Assembly (NCBI GenBank): GCA_964536975.1
Contig: CAZHYS010000009.1
Coordinates: 1 to 36,071 of the forward strand
Direction of reading: 5' to 3'
DNA length: 36,071 bases
From: JAKQDP01 sp964536975
GTDB lineage: Bacteria > Patescibacteriota > Patescibacteriia > 2-01-FULL-39-33
This document shows positions 1 through 8,221 of this stretch, in pieces. The first letter of the stretch is position 1, and every line of letters starts with the position of its first letter. A program made the translations under genes and the position numbers. The notes under the pieces were generated by a model. The model searched no databases and was not told the origin of the DNA. It was given only the letters and a program-made list of their open reading frames with translations.

Positions 1-313
1 AGAGACCTTCCCGATTCATCGGGACGCTCTAACCACCTGCCCGTCTCGCGTCGGCGCGAGCCGAGGCGGAAGCTATATGCCCTTTTGTGTAAACTCACTT
101 ATTAGAGACCTTCCCGATTCATCGGGACGCTCTAACCACCTGCCCGTCTCGCGTCGGCNNNNNNNNNNNNNNNNNNNNNNNNNNNNNNNNNNNNNNNNNN
201 NNNNNNNNNNNNNNNNNNNNNNNNNNNNNNNNNNNNNNNNNNNNNNNNNNNNNNNNNNGCCCTTTTGTGTAAACTCACTTATTAGAGACCTTCCCGATTC
301 ATCGGGACGCTCT
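1..313 (-). repeat. 103-nt tandem repeat array with tRNA-like segments, interrupted by an assembly gap
   Basis: The same unit starts at plus positions 1 and 104 (period 103) and a partial copy ends at 313; positions 159-258 are 100 Ns, so the true copy number is unknown. Read on the minus strand (the 16S sense), each unit holds GGGCATATAGC, a roughly 32-nt GC-rich insert with the hairpin CTCGCG-CCGA-CGCGAG, then CAGGTGGTTAGAGCG, a hairpin TCCCGA-TGAA-TCGGGA, and AGGTC. These pieces match the acceptor 5' strand, D-loop and variable-region text of ordinary bacterial tRNA-Ile/Ala, but no T-arm and no 3' acceptor strand are visible, and the anticodon-like loop has the wrong size. The array lies just 3' of 16S, where a spacer tRNA would normally be. 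It does not behave as a CRISPR. Confidence 0.75.
159..258. other. assembly gap (100 N)
   Basis: A run of exactly 100 unknown bases sits inside the tandem repeat array. The round length suggests a scaffolding gap of unknown real size. The distance between the flanking repeat copies (180) is not a multiple of 103, so the gap length cannot be trusted. Confidence 0.97.
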
Positions 314-426
314 TTATTTGCTCGCGTTAACATGCCAAAAAAAATGAATCACTCCTAAAATATAGCAGATAATTACGGTTTTTGCAAGGGATAAACAAAA
401 AAGCCGCCCCAAAAGATGGCGACTCT

Positions 427-453
427 TTTTTGACAACTGAAAAGCGACAAAAA
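427..453 (-). other. 3' half of the pre-16S processing stem
   Basis: This 27-nt stretch just beyond the 16S 3' end is nearly the exact reverse complement of 2082-2107 just beyond the 16S 5' end (core CAACTGAAAAG against CTTTTCAGTTG). Flanking complementary arms of this kind form the long double-stranded stem that RNase III cuts to release pre-16S rRNA. The pairing is seen directly; the processing role is inferred from the position. Confidence 0.8.
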
Positions 454-529
454 CTTGACAAACCCCGCTTGAAAAAATTCAAGCCGACCATTGATTCTGC
501 CCCTAAAGACAGAATCAAATACTCCCTAG

Positions 530-2008
<1,479 letters not shown>

Positions 2009-2081
2009 TGAGCAACTAGATTACGGCCAGTTGCCAACCGTTAGATAAAACTCTAAAAATTATTGTATGTTAGGGTTTGTG

Positions 2082-2107
2082 GTTTTTGTCACTTTTCAGT
2101 TGTCAAA
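2082..2107 (-). other. 5' half of the pre-16S processing stem
   Basis: Located about 75 nt upstream of mature 16S, this segment pairs with 427-453 over some 26 positions with one or two mismatches. It is the leader arm of the probable RNase III processing stem of the rRNA precursor. Confidence 0.8.
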
Positions 2108-2276
2108 GTTCTTCTCTATACTCCGCCGAAGCGGGGAAAAGAAAAAACAGAGGGATCCGATTTAATGAACCTGCCCGATAGTGGGCGATTCGCGTCAGAT
2201 ACCGCTGTTTTTCCTCAAATCTTACGGATTTTAAGAGATTTTGATGAAATCTTTTGCTTAATTATCTTGCTCTATT

Positions 2277-2305
2277 AGTTTATATCATTTATCAAATATT
2301 GTCAA
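2277..2305 (-). promoter_or_regulatory. rRNA promoter
   Basis: On the minus strand a perfect -35 TTGACA (plus 2300-2305) is followed after 17 nt by TAAACT (plus 2277-2282), or after 15 nt by TATAAA. It lies about 270 nt upstream of the mature 16S 5' end. The 2009-2276 stretch is therefore the transcribed rRNA leader and includes the processing arm. Upstream, 2346-2400 is very AT-rich with repeated AATTTCTAATTT, which could assist RNA polymerase binding although it is farther away than a classical UP element. Confidence 0.75.
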
Positions 2306-2434
2306 GGCCTGTCGGGTGATAAAGAAATACACAGGATATACACAAGGAATTTCTAATTTTTAATTTCTAATTTTCAATAAATTTTCAATTTTAAAATTAC
2401 AATCGAACAGACATGGCGGGAATGGCCGGATTCC

Positions 2435-2462
2435 GTAGAGACGGGGCATGCCCCGTCTCTAC
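2435..2462. repeat. 28-nt perfect palindrome, first copy
   Basis: GTAGAGACGGGG-CATG-CCCCGTCTCTAC is a perfect palindrome located 43 nt beyond the trmD stop codon. The same core recurs at 13880-13905, also beyond the stop of a minus-strand gene. There is no T-tract, so it is not a standard terminator; a dispersed intergenic palindrome is the better description. Confidence 0.85.
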
Positions 2463-2505
2463 AAGTCGTGCGTTATGTCATAAGCTATATGCTATATGCC
2501 ATGAA

Positions 2506-3186
2506 CTATGTTTTATGTTTCATGTTTAGTGACTTCCCTTCCCGCCATTTCGCTATCTCCCCATGATGGCCGGAAACTAAGACTTTCGGCACCCTCATCT
2601 TCTTGTCGTCAGCGACAAAAATTTCCGGCCGGGTATAATGGGGGTGTTCTAGATATTCCTGCCGAGAGAATGAATCGTTTTGGACCGACTCTTGCTTGCC
2701 GACAAAACCGGGGATATGGCGAGCAACCGCTTCAATAATGACTGCTGCCGCGAGCTCACCGCCGGCCAAGACATAATCGCCGATAGAAACTTTTTCATCT
2801 ACCAACTTCTCTACCCGGGCGTCCGCTCCTTCATAGCGCGGGCAGACGAAAATAAGCTGATCGTATTTTGACAAGCGTTTGGCATCGGCTTGGGTAAATC
2901 TTTTGCCATTGGCAGCCATCAGAATCATCCGGACTTTTTTCTTTTGGCTTGACCGCGGTTTAACGGCTTTAAGCGCTTGGTAAATTGGCTCCACTTTGAA
3001 CAACAGCCCGACCCCGCCGCCGTATGGCTTGTCATCGACAGTCTGATGGCGATCATTGGTCCACTTACGCAAGTCATGAGTTCTGATTTTAAATAATTTA
3101 TTTTTTTGAGCGCGCTTAAACAAGCTCTCATTGAAATAAGAATCCAAAATTTTCGGAAAGATTGTAATGATATCAAATTGTTTCAT
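2506..3186 (-). CDS. trmD: tRNA (guanine-N1-)-methyltransferase TrmD
   Basis: This 226-residue protein is TrmD, the SPOUT-fold enzyme that transfers a methyl group from S-adenosylmethionine to N1 of G37 in tRNAs and so prevents +1 frameshifting. The family signatures are in order: an N-terminal FDIITIFP, DDKPYGGGVGLL near residue 50, a trefoil-knot segment with CPRYEGADARV (most homologues have CGRYEG), SIGDYVLAGGELAA, EHPHYTRPE and the C-terminal VPKVLVSGHHGEIAKWR. Its length is typical. It is the last gene of the scattered rpsP-khpA-trmD group, but a terminator separates it from khpA, so it probably has its own promoter that I could not place. RimM, a usual neighbour, is absent here. Confidence 0.97.
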   Translation of the reverse strand: MKQFDIITIFPKILDSYFNESLFKRAQKNKLFKIRTHDLRKWTNDRHQTVDDKPYGGGVGLLFKVEPIYQALKAVKPRSSQKKKVRMILMAANGKRFTQADAKRLSKYDQLIFVCPRYEGADARVEKLVDEKVSIGDYVLAGGELAAAVIIEAVARHIPGFVGKQESVQNDSFSRQEYLEHPHYTRPEIFVADDKKMRVPKVLVSGHHGEIAKWREGKSLNMKHKT

Positions 3187-3234
3187 TGGCTTATAATGTT
3201 TGGCCTGCTTTTTATGATTTTTAGTTACCCCTCT

Positions 3235-3284
3235 TTGTCTGAAGGAGGGGTCGTCAAAATTGTAATCAATTTTGGCGGGGGCGG
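3235..3284 (+). repeat. intergenic hairpin repeat, copy 1
   Basis: This 50-nt element begins TTGTCTGAAGGAGGGG and contains the hairpin CAAAATTG-TAAT-CAATTTTG (3255-3274). A second copy at 31742-31791 matches at 45 of 50 positions. A related inverted run of CCTCCCCC/CCTCCTTCAG follows at 3302-3340. It lies between trmD and the khpA terminator. Confidence 0.8.
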
Positions 3285-3371
3285 TAGAAATAAATTAATC
3301 TGACCTCCCCCTACCCCCTCCTTCAGAAAAGGAGGGGGAAGACCCGTAAGAGAAGGGAATTAATTTTACGA

Positions 3372-3398
3372 AAATACCCCCGACGGTCGGGGGTATTT
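3372..3398 (-). terminator. rho-independent terminator of khpA
   Basis: A 10-bp stem AAATACCCCC / GGGGGTATTT with a 7-nt loop lies 14 nt past the khpA stop codon and continues into a T-containing tail on the minus strand. It separates khpA from trmD. Confidence 0.8.
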
Positions 3399-3411
3399 CC
3401 TATTTGAGAAT

Positions 3412-3723
3412 TTAGATGCTCAAATCATCAACGGCGCTGGTATCAATGTCTTCTCGGCGAGGGGCTCGGCGAGAACCTTCCGGTTCGTTGATCTTCAAAT
3501 TGACGCGGGCGTTATTCTTAGCGCCGACGATCTTGACCAAGGTTCGGATGGCTCTGGCGGTTTGGCCTTGTTTGCCGATAACATAACCGATGTCGCTCGG
3601 GTTTACAGTCAAGGTGAGTAAAACACCTCTTTCATCGACAGTTCTGTCGACTTTCACATCGTTCGGATTGGCAACAATCTCTTTAACGATGGTCTCTGCA
3701 AACTTTTGATCTCTTTCAGCCAT
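3412..3723 (-). CDS. khpA: KH-domain RNA-binding protein KhpA
   Basis: This small protein of about 103 residues carries one KH domain with the RNA-contacting GxxG loop in GYVIGKQG, followed by a basic tail (RRAPRRED). KhpA proteins bind RNA, commonly with KhpB/Jag, and their gene usually lies between rpsP and rimM/trmD, as the context here supports. I chose the ATG that gives MAERDQKF, which matches the family start. A second ATG nine codons upstream (3750) is also open, and neither has a strong ribosome-binding site. The gene has its own promoter at 3816-3844, a leader of about 85 nt with a short GTTCTT/AAGAAC hairpin, and a terminator. Confidence 0.93.
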   Translation of the reverse strand: MAERDQKFAETIVKEIVANPNDVKVDRTVDERGVLLTLTVNPSDIGYVIGKQGQTARAIRTLVKIVGAKNNARVNLKINEPEGSRRAPRREDIDTSAVDDLSI

Positions 3724-3815
3724 AACATTCTTTTTGTTATTTTTTAACATTGAATCAATAATGAGTTGCTGACCTATATTTGCAACATCATCTGGTTCTT
3801 AAAAGAACTATAAAT

Positions 3816-3844
3816 ATAGTAGCATGTTAAAAACCGCTTGTCAA
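3816..3844 (-). promoter_or_regulatory. khpA promoter
   Basis: On the minus strand, TTGACA (plus 3839-3844), a 17-nt spacer and TACTAT (plus 3816-3821) form a good sigma-70-type promoter immediately past the XRE gene. khpA is therefore transcribed independently of the genes to its right. Confidence 0.75.
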
Positions 3845-3853
3845 GCAAAAAAA

Positions 3854-4057
3854 TTAGTCATCTTCCCGGCCAAAAACAAATAAATCCTCAATGGTGGTTT
3901 TGAGCGCTTTGGCGACCCGATGCGCCAAGAGCAAAGAAGGATTATACTTGTCCTGTTCCAAAAAAACAATGGTTTCCCGTCGCACACCGGCCTTGTCAGC
4001 CAGCTCCTCCTGGGTAATGCCCAGCTCGGTTCGGAATATTTTTATTTTGTTTTTCAT
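3854..4057 (-). CDS. small XRE/Cro-type helix-turn-helix regulator
   Basis: This 67-residue protein is almost entirely one HTH_XRE domain: residues 1-55 read KIKIFRTELGITQEELADKAGV, the recognition helix RRETIVFLE, and a closing helix with the LAHRVAKALKTTIEDLF pattern. It resembles the short YozG/YgzD-type regulators. Its start lies 3 nt beyond the stop of the upstream membrane-protein gene, so the two are surely co-transcribed. In other bacteria such tiny regulators sit beside DUF2178-like membrane proteins, and autoregulation of the pair is the usual expectation. The target operator cannot be identified here. Confidence 0.92.
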   Translation of the reverse strand: MKNKIKIFRTELGITQEELADKAGVRRETIVFLEQDKYNPSLLLAHRVAKALKTTIEDLFVFGREDD

Positions 4058-4060
4058 AAA

Positions 4061-4630
4061 TTATTTACATTCTACGCTCGGCGCCGGAAATGACGGCTGG
4101 CCATGTTTTACCCATTGGCCATTCTGGCAAATCCAATTATCCTCGCCCGAAAACAGGCGCAATGCCAGTACCGCCAAAAACAGAAACAATACCAAAACCA
4201 GTACTGTGTAAATTAATTTTTTGTCAGTCAGTTTGACTTTGTTGTAGTAACGGAAAATCACTCCGTAAAGCAACATCAAAATACAAGTAGAAAAAGCCAG
4301 CGTCACGCCTATTGGTTCATAAGCCGGGTTGATATCCCGAAAAGTATAAAACAAAAACATTGATATCGCCGCTATCCAGGCATAAATCTGAATGGCCAGA
4401 AGGGCGGCTCGGCCGCCAGTGGCATAATCGCGCTCATCGGCGATAACGCCGGAGACGCGGCGACGAAAAAACATCAAAAGTAGAGCTGCCGCCACCATTA
4501 GCGCGATTGGAATCACATAGTTTCTGAAAGTAACCGCTTGACCGATGGCAATTGCCAAAACGATAACCGTCGCCAGTTTTGCGAATTGATACTGTTTTAG
4601 GGTCATAATTTTGTTAGAATTAATTAACAT
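4061..4630 (-). CDS. DUF2178-like multi-pass membrane protein
   Basis: This 189-residue protein has about four hydrophobic helices (roughly residues 12-32, 35-55, 80-100, 106-125) plus a fifth near 140-160. The motif RRRVSGVIADERDYATGGRAALLA between the helices is the hallmark of the DUF2178 family found beside YozG-type regulators. Its biochemical role is unknown. The short C-terminal part after the last helix (two Cys, Trp and Pro rich) would lie outside the core. I keep the first ATG at 4630 because the -10 box ends only about 8 nt upstream, which fits a leaderless transcript; a second ATG at 4606 is the alternative. Confidence 0.8.
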   Translation of the reverse strand: MLINSNKIMTLKQYQFAKLATVIVLAIAIGQAVTFRNYVIPIALMVAAALLLMFFRRRVSGVIADERDYATGGRAALLAIQIYAWIAAISMFLFYTFRDINPAYEPIGVTLAFSTCILMLLYGVIFRYYNKVKLTDKKLIYTVLVLVLFLFLAVLALRLFSGEDNWICQNGQWVKHGQPSFPAPSVECK

Positions 4631-4636
4631 ATCTTT

Positions 4637-4665
4637 ATGTTATATTATTCTAACATTATTGTCAA
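4637..4665 (-). promoter_or_regulatory. promoter of the membrane-protein/XRE pair
   Basis: A perfect TTGACA (plus 4660-4665) is followed by TATAAC at 15-nt spacing or TAACAT at 17-nt spacing on the minus strand. Either choice puts the start of transcription at or within a few bases of the ATG at 4630. Confidence 0.65.
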
Positions 4666-4683
4666 GGGGATTTATCCACCAGC

Positions 4684-4715
4684 CAAAAACAAAACCCGAC
4701 CCATTGAGGGCCGAG
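4684..4715 (-). terminator. rpsP terminator
   Basis: On the minus strand an 8-bp stem CTCGGCCC / GGGTCGGG (two G-U pairs) with a 5-nt loop is followed by TTTTGTTTTT. It lies 17 nt past the rpsP stop codon. Confidence 0.75.
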
Positions 4716-4732
4716 CTTGAATTTTAAAGATA

Positions 4733-5203
4733 TTAGGCTTGCTGTTCTTCGGTTTTTTCTTCTGCCGGCTTTGGCTCTTCTTTTACTGCCTCTTCGGCCG
4801 GAGCGGAGTTTTCAATAGGAGCCGTGGCCGCCTGCTCGGCGGCTTCTTTGGCTTTCTTCGCTTCTTCTTCTTGCGCTTTTTTCGCTGCCGCTTCTTCCGC
4901 CTTCTTTATTTCCAATTGGGCTTTTTTCTTTTTGCCCGGCTTGGACTTGGAGGCGCGAACCTTGTCGGCCTTGACTATCTCTTTGGAAATCAACAAATTG
5001 TGAACGGTCGCGGTCGCTTGGGCGCCCTTTTCCAACCAGGACTTTATCCGATCAATATCGAGCTTGGCTTCTTTGGTGTGAGGGTTGTAGGTGCCCAAGT
5101 TATCCAAATAATCGCCAAAAGGATCACGGCGCTTGTCAGTGACAATAAGCCGATAAACAGGATATTTTTTCTTTCCTTTGCGAGAAAATCTAATGGAAAG
5201 CAT
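4733..5203 (-). CDS. rpsP: 30S ribosomal protein S16 with long charged C-terminal tail
   Basis: Residues 1 to about 80 are ribosomal protein S16: MLSIRFSRKGKKKYPVYRL, then DPFGDYLDNLGTYNPHT and the helix DRIKSWLEKGAQATATVHNLL. S16 is an early assembly protein of the 30S subunit that binds 16S helices. Usual lengths are 80-100 residues, whereas this one has 156, because residues 90-156 are a low-complexity Lys/Ala/Glu extension that changes from basic (KPGKKKKAQ) to acidic (EEKTEEQQA). Alanine/glutamate tails on S16 are known in several phyla, but this is long. It has its own promoter (5258-5286) and terminator. Confidence 0.97.
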   Translation of the reverse strand: MLSIRFSRKGKKKYPVYRLIVTDKRRDPFGDYLDNLGTYNPHTKEAKLDIDRIKSWLEKGAQATATVHNLLISKEIVKADKVRASKSKPGKKKKAQLEIKKAEEAAAKKAQEEEAKKAKEAAEQAATAPIENSAPAEEAVKEEPKPAEEKTEEQQA

Positions 5204-5257
5204 AGTTGTCTTTTAAATGAATTTATTTTTATAAACGGCACTTGACGGTGTAGCGAT

Positions 5258-5286
5258 ATATTAGCAAAAAAATCCCATTCTGTCAA
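5258..5286 (-). promoter_or_regulatory. rpsP promoter
   Basis: On the minus strand TTGACA (plus 5281-5286), 17 nt, and TAATAT (plus 5258-5263) lie about 55 nt upstream of the rpsP start and immediately past the smc stop codon. Confidence 0.7.
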
Positions 5287-5302
5287 ACTGATCAACGGCT
5301 AG

Positions 5303-8077
5303 CTATTTTGCGGCTTGGCGAGCCATCTTCTCCGCCTCATCTATTTTGAGGCCAATAAGATGAGAGATGCCATCGCCTTGCATGGTCACGCCATAAAGGA
5401 TATTGGCGCGAGCCATAATCGCCCGATTATGGGTGATGACGATAAACTGGGTCTTGTGGGATAGCTCTTCAATGATGCCGCTGAATTTTGATGAATTGCT
5501 CTCATCCAATGCGGCGTCAACTTCGTCAAAAAGAATAAACGGCGAAGGGTTGTTGGAAATAATTGAACAAATCAGCGCCAGAGCGGTCATGGTCTTTTCA
5601 CCGCCGGACAGAACATTGATATTTTTTATCTTCTTGCCGGGCGGACAAACTTCTATATCTATGCCCATATCCGACAGCGACGACTTATCTTCAATGTTCT
5701 TTTTTTCCTTTTCCGGCGCGACTGATTTGGGCGCGACGGCTGTCGCATCATCGGAGCCTTCAGCCGCAATTTCCTCTGTCTCGGCGGCTTCCGCTCTGGC
5801 TGCCTCCGCTTCGGTCACTTCTTTTTGAGCCAAAATCAATTTGGCGCTGCCGCCGTCAAACAACTGTTTGAAATAACGAGAAAAATCACGATTGATTTTT
5901 TTGAATTCATCCTCAAAAATCTTCTTGATGGTCTTGTCCAATTCAACCACTATCTTCTCTAAGTCCTTGATAGCGGCGGACAGGTCTTCGGTTTGGCCGG
6001 AGAGAAAGTCGTGTCTTTCTTTGACTTCGGCATATTCCTTTTCTACCTCCGGATCAGTCCCGCCGATAAGCTCCAATTGTTTTTTGAGACGAAAAATTTT
6101 CTGTTCTGTCTCGGCGATATCAATGCTTTTGAATTCGCGGTCAATCTTCGGACGGTAATCTTCGCCCAAGTCCTGACGAATGGAAGCAAATAAATTTTCC
6201 TTTTTGGTTTCAATTCTGGCCAAGGCGATTTTGACTTCATTAAGACCGGCCATAATCTTGTTGAGTTCGGTCTGCCAGCCATGAATTTTCTGTTGGACCG
6301 AAAAAATCTCCCGTTTCTTGTTTTCCGCGTCTTCATTGAAACGATCTATCTTTTCTTTGGCTTCTTTGGCCTGCGTTTCAATTTTTTCCAGCTCACCATC
6401 AATTTCTACTTGCTCTGCATGGAGTTGTTGCGACAGCTGATTTTGATCCTGCGGGCTGATCTTGTTTCTCTCCAAATCCTTGGCCACCTTGGCCAATTGC
6501 TCATCCAATTCGCGTCGGCTGACCAAGAGGGAGTTCTTCTGTGAAACAGCCACCTCCAATTTTATCTTGAACTCATTGATCTCGTTGACTAGTAAATCCT
6601 TGGATTTCAAAAACTCGGACAAATTTTCTTGCAGTTTGGCCATTTCTTCGGTCTGTTGCTTTTTGTCTTCCAAAGAAATTTGGTGATAAAAAACTTCTAC
6701 TTCTTCAAAAACCAACTGCGCCTCTTCTTTGAGCCGAGCCAGCGTTTCCAAATCGTGCGTGGTCCTGATCTTATTGATAAAATCTTTTTGAAGCAGATAA
6801 ATCCGATTGACGGCCTGGCGAATTTCTTTGTCAGACACGCCCAACCCGCTACGGAATTCCTTTTGCAATTCCAGCAACCGATCTTCTATCTGCCTGAATT
6901 CTTTCAACACATCGGCTTGAACGGCATTTTTCTCCTTGAGCGCCTCCTGATAGCGCTTGATTTGCGCTTCCAATTCGGCCGACTTGGCGTCAAGATTTTT
7001 GATTTCCAACTTCAAATCATCGCGGCGATTCTCCTGCCAAGTCAAATCCTGCTTGCCGATTTTGAGATATTCCACATCCAATTTGCCTTTTACTTGGGCC
7101 AGGCGCTGAAGCAAGGCATTCCTCTTGGTGGACAAATTTTCATATTCATTTTGCAAATGATTGAATTCTTCGGTTCGGCCTCGTTCCTGGCTCAGCTCGG
7201 CCAACTGGGTTTCCAATTCGCGAATGGCGCTCTCCGCCTTGATTTTTTCTTTGTCAAAAGAATTAAATTGTCCCGCCTGTTCTTGATAAGACTGGTCCAA
7301 ATCCAGCCACAGCTTGCCATAATAACGGATATACTCGCCGCGCAATTGGGTTTCTACTTCTTTTCTCTTGCGCAAGCGGCCGACTTGGCGAGTCAAAGAC
7401 TTGAGCCGCGGATCAAGCTCTTGCAACAAGGCCTGGGCCTGCTCCAAGTTTTCCCGAGAGCGCCGGAGTTTGGCGACTGATCGATCGCGCTTGATCTGAA
7501 ATTGCTTGACGCCGGTCGCTTCGTCAAAAAATTCCTTTCTCTCTTGAGTGGAATAATTGACGATTTTGTCAACCATGCCTTGGCCGATAACGCCATAAGT
7601 ATTCTGACCGAAATTGGCTTTGGCCAAAAGCATCACTATGTCAAACAACCGAACTTCATTTTTATTCAAAAGATACTGGCTGGCGCCATCGCGGTAAAGC
7701 CGGCGAGTGATAGCTACTTCCGAATAATCAATCGGGGCCGACTTGTCTTCATTGTTCAAATAAAGCGACACCTCAGCCAGACCCAGCTGCGATTTATTGG
7801 CCGAACCGGCAAAAATCACGTCAGTGGATTTTTTGCCGCGCAAAAGCTTCAAGCTCTGCTCGCCCAATACCCAGCGCACCGCGTCCACGATATTTGATTT
7901 GCCCGAGCCATTGGGGCCGACGATGCAAGTAACCCCGCAAACTCCCCGCGACAGCTGGCCGGCGTGGCCAGCCACCTTTGGCGCGACTTGGCAACCTTTG
8001 CCAGGTATGGGAAATTCCAAAACAGTCTTCTGGGCGAAAGACTTAAATCCTTGCAGTTCAATCCGCTGGAGATACAT
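5303..8077 (-). CDS. smc: chromosome segregation ATPase SMC, short and apparently hingeless
   Basis: This is an SMC-family ATPase of 924 residues, which would dimerise and organise the chromosome. Visible parts in order are the N-terminal head (LQGFKSFAQKTVLEF) with Walker A GPNGSGKS at 54-61, long heptad-like coiled coil from about 195 to 735, and the C-terminal head with signature LSGGEK at 823-828 and Walker B FILFDEVDAALD at 847-858. Typical SMCs have about 1,150-1,200 residues and a globular glycine-rich hinge in mid-coil. Here the coil is broken only by a short SGLGVSDKEI turn near 410-419. An unusual roughly 24-residue insert (24-47) precedes Walker A, and an Ala/Glu-rich insert (about 753-795) sits in the C-head. 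ScpA and ScpB are not in the window. Confidence 0.95.
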   Translation of the reverse strand: MYLQRIELQGFKSFAQKTVLEFPIPGKGCQVAPKVAGHAGQLSRGVCGVTCIVGPNGSGKSNIVDAVRWVLGEQSLKLLRGKKSTDVIFAGSANKSQLGLAEVSLYLNNEDKSAPIDYSEVAITRRLYRDGASQYLLNKNEVRLFDIVMLLAKANFGQNTYGVIGQGMVDKIVNYSTQERKEFFDEATGVKQFQIKRDRSVAKLRRSRENLEQAQALLQELDPRLKSLTRQVGRLRKRKEVETQLRGEYIRYYGKLWLDLDQSYQEQAGQFNSFDKEKIKAESAIRELETQLAELSQERGRTEEFNHLQNEYENLSTKRNALLQRLAQVKGKLDVEYLKIGKQDLTWQENRRDDLKLEIKNLDAKSAELEAQIKRYQEALKEKNAVQADVLKEFRQIEDRLLELQKEFRSGLGVSDKEIRQAVNRIYLLQKDFINKIRTTHDLETLARLKEEAQLVFEEVEVFYHQISLEDKKQQTEEMAKLQENLSEFLKSKDLLVNEINEFKIKLEVAVSQKNSLLVSRRELDEQLAKVAKDLERNKISPQDQNQLSQQLHAEQVEIDGELEKIETQAKEAKEKIDRFNEDAENKKREIFSVQQKIHGWQTELNKIMAGLNEVKIALARIETKKENLFASIRQDLGEDYRPKIDREFKSIDIAETEQKIFRLKKQLELIGGTDPEVEKEYAEVKERHDFLSGQTEDLSAAIKDLEKIVVELDKTIKKIFEDEFKKINRDFSRYFKQLFDGGSAKLILAQKEVTEAEAARAEAAETEEIAAEGSDDATAVAPKSVAPEKEKKNIEDKSSLSDMGIDIEVCPPGKKIKNINVLSGGEKTMTALALICSIISNNPSPFILFDEVDAALDESNSSKFSGIIEELSHKTQFIVITHNRAIMARANILYGVTMQGDGISHLIGLKIDEAEKMARQAAK
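7936..8008 (-). other. hairpin-rich insertion inside the smc coding sequence
   Basis: The codons for residues 24-47 of SMC encode a segment (GKGCQVAPKVAGHAGQLSRG and flanks) absent from the usual family layout, where the first strand runs almost directly into the P-loop strand. The DNA contains two perfect hairpins, GCTGGCC/GGCCAGC at 7954-7972 and TGGCAA/TTGCCA at 7989-8003. It looks like a small palindromic element inserted in frame; natural family variation is the alternative. Confidence 0.5.
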
Positions 8078-8209
8078 GTGGTTATCGGGGATAAAAAATT
8101 AGAAAATAGGGCCGAGCCCTTAGTAATAATTTTATCAAAAAAATCCGAACAAAAGAAGAGAACGCCGGTTGTCTGCGCCAAAAGCGGTTTTTTTCTGCGC
8201 CAAAAATGC

Positions 8210-8215
8210 TATAAT
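8210..8215 (+). promoter_or_regulatory. polA -10 box (leaderless start)
   Basis: A perfect TATAAT ends 6 nt before the polA ATG at 8222, so transcription should begin at the start codon itself. The matching -35 region (about 8187-8192, GTTTTT) is weak. Confidence 0.6.
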
Positions 8216-8221
8216 GAAACT

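Noticed and set aside
1..313. CRISPR array
   Set aside because: The 103-nt units are identical along their full length, with no variable spacers and no cas gene.
2435..2462. trmD terminator
   Set aside because: The palindrome has no T-tract on the minus strand, and an identical copy occurs elsewhere, so a dispersed repeat is the better call.
6629..7480. Long open frame antisense to smc (283 residues)
   Set aside because: It mirrors the coiled-coil coding strand (Phe/Leu/Gln-rich) and has no family pattern or initiation signal.
7964..8221. In-frame upstream extension of polA
   Set aside because: It overlaps the smc 5' region on the other strand, lacks family similarity, and a TATAAT box ends 6 nt before the ATG at 8222.
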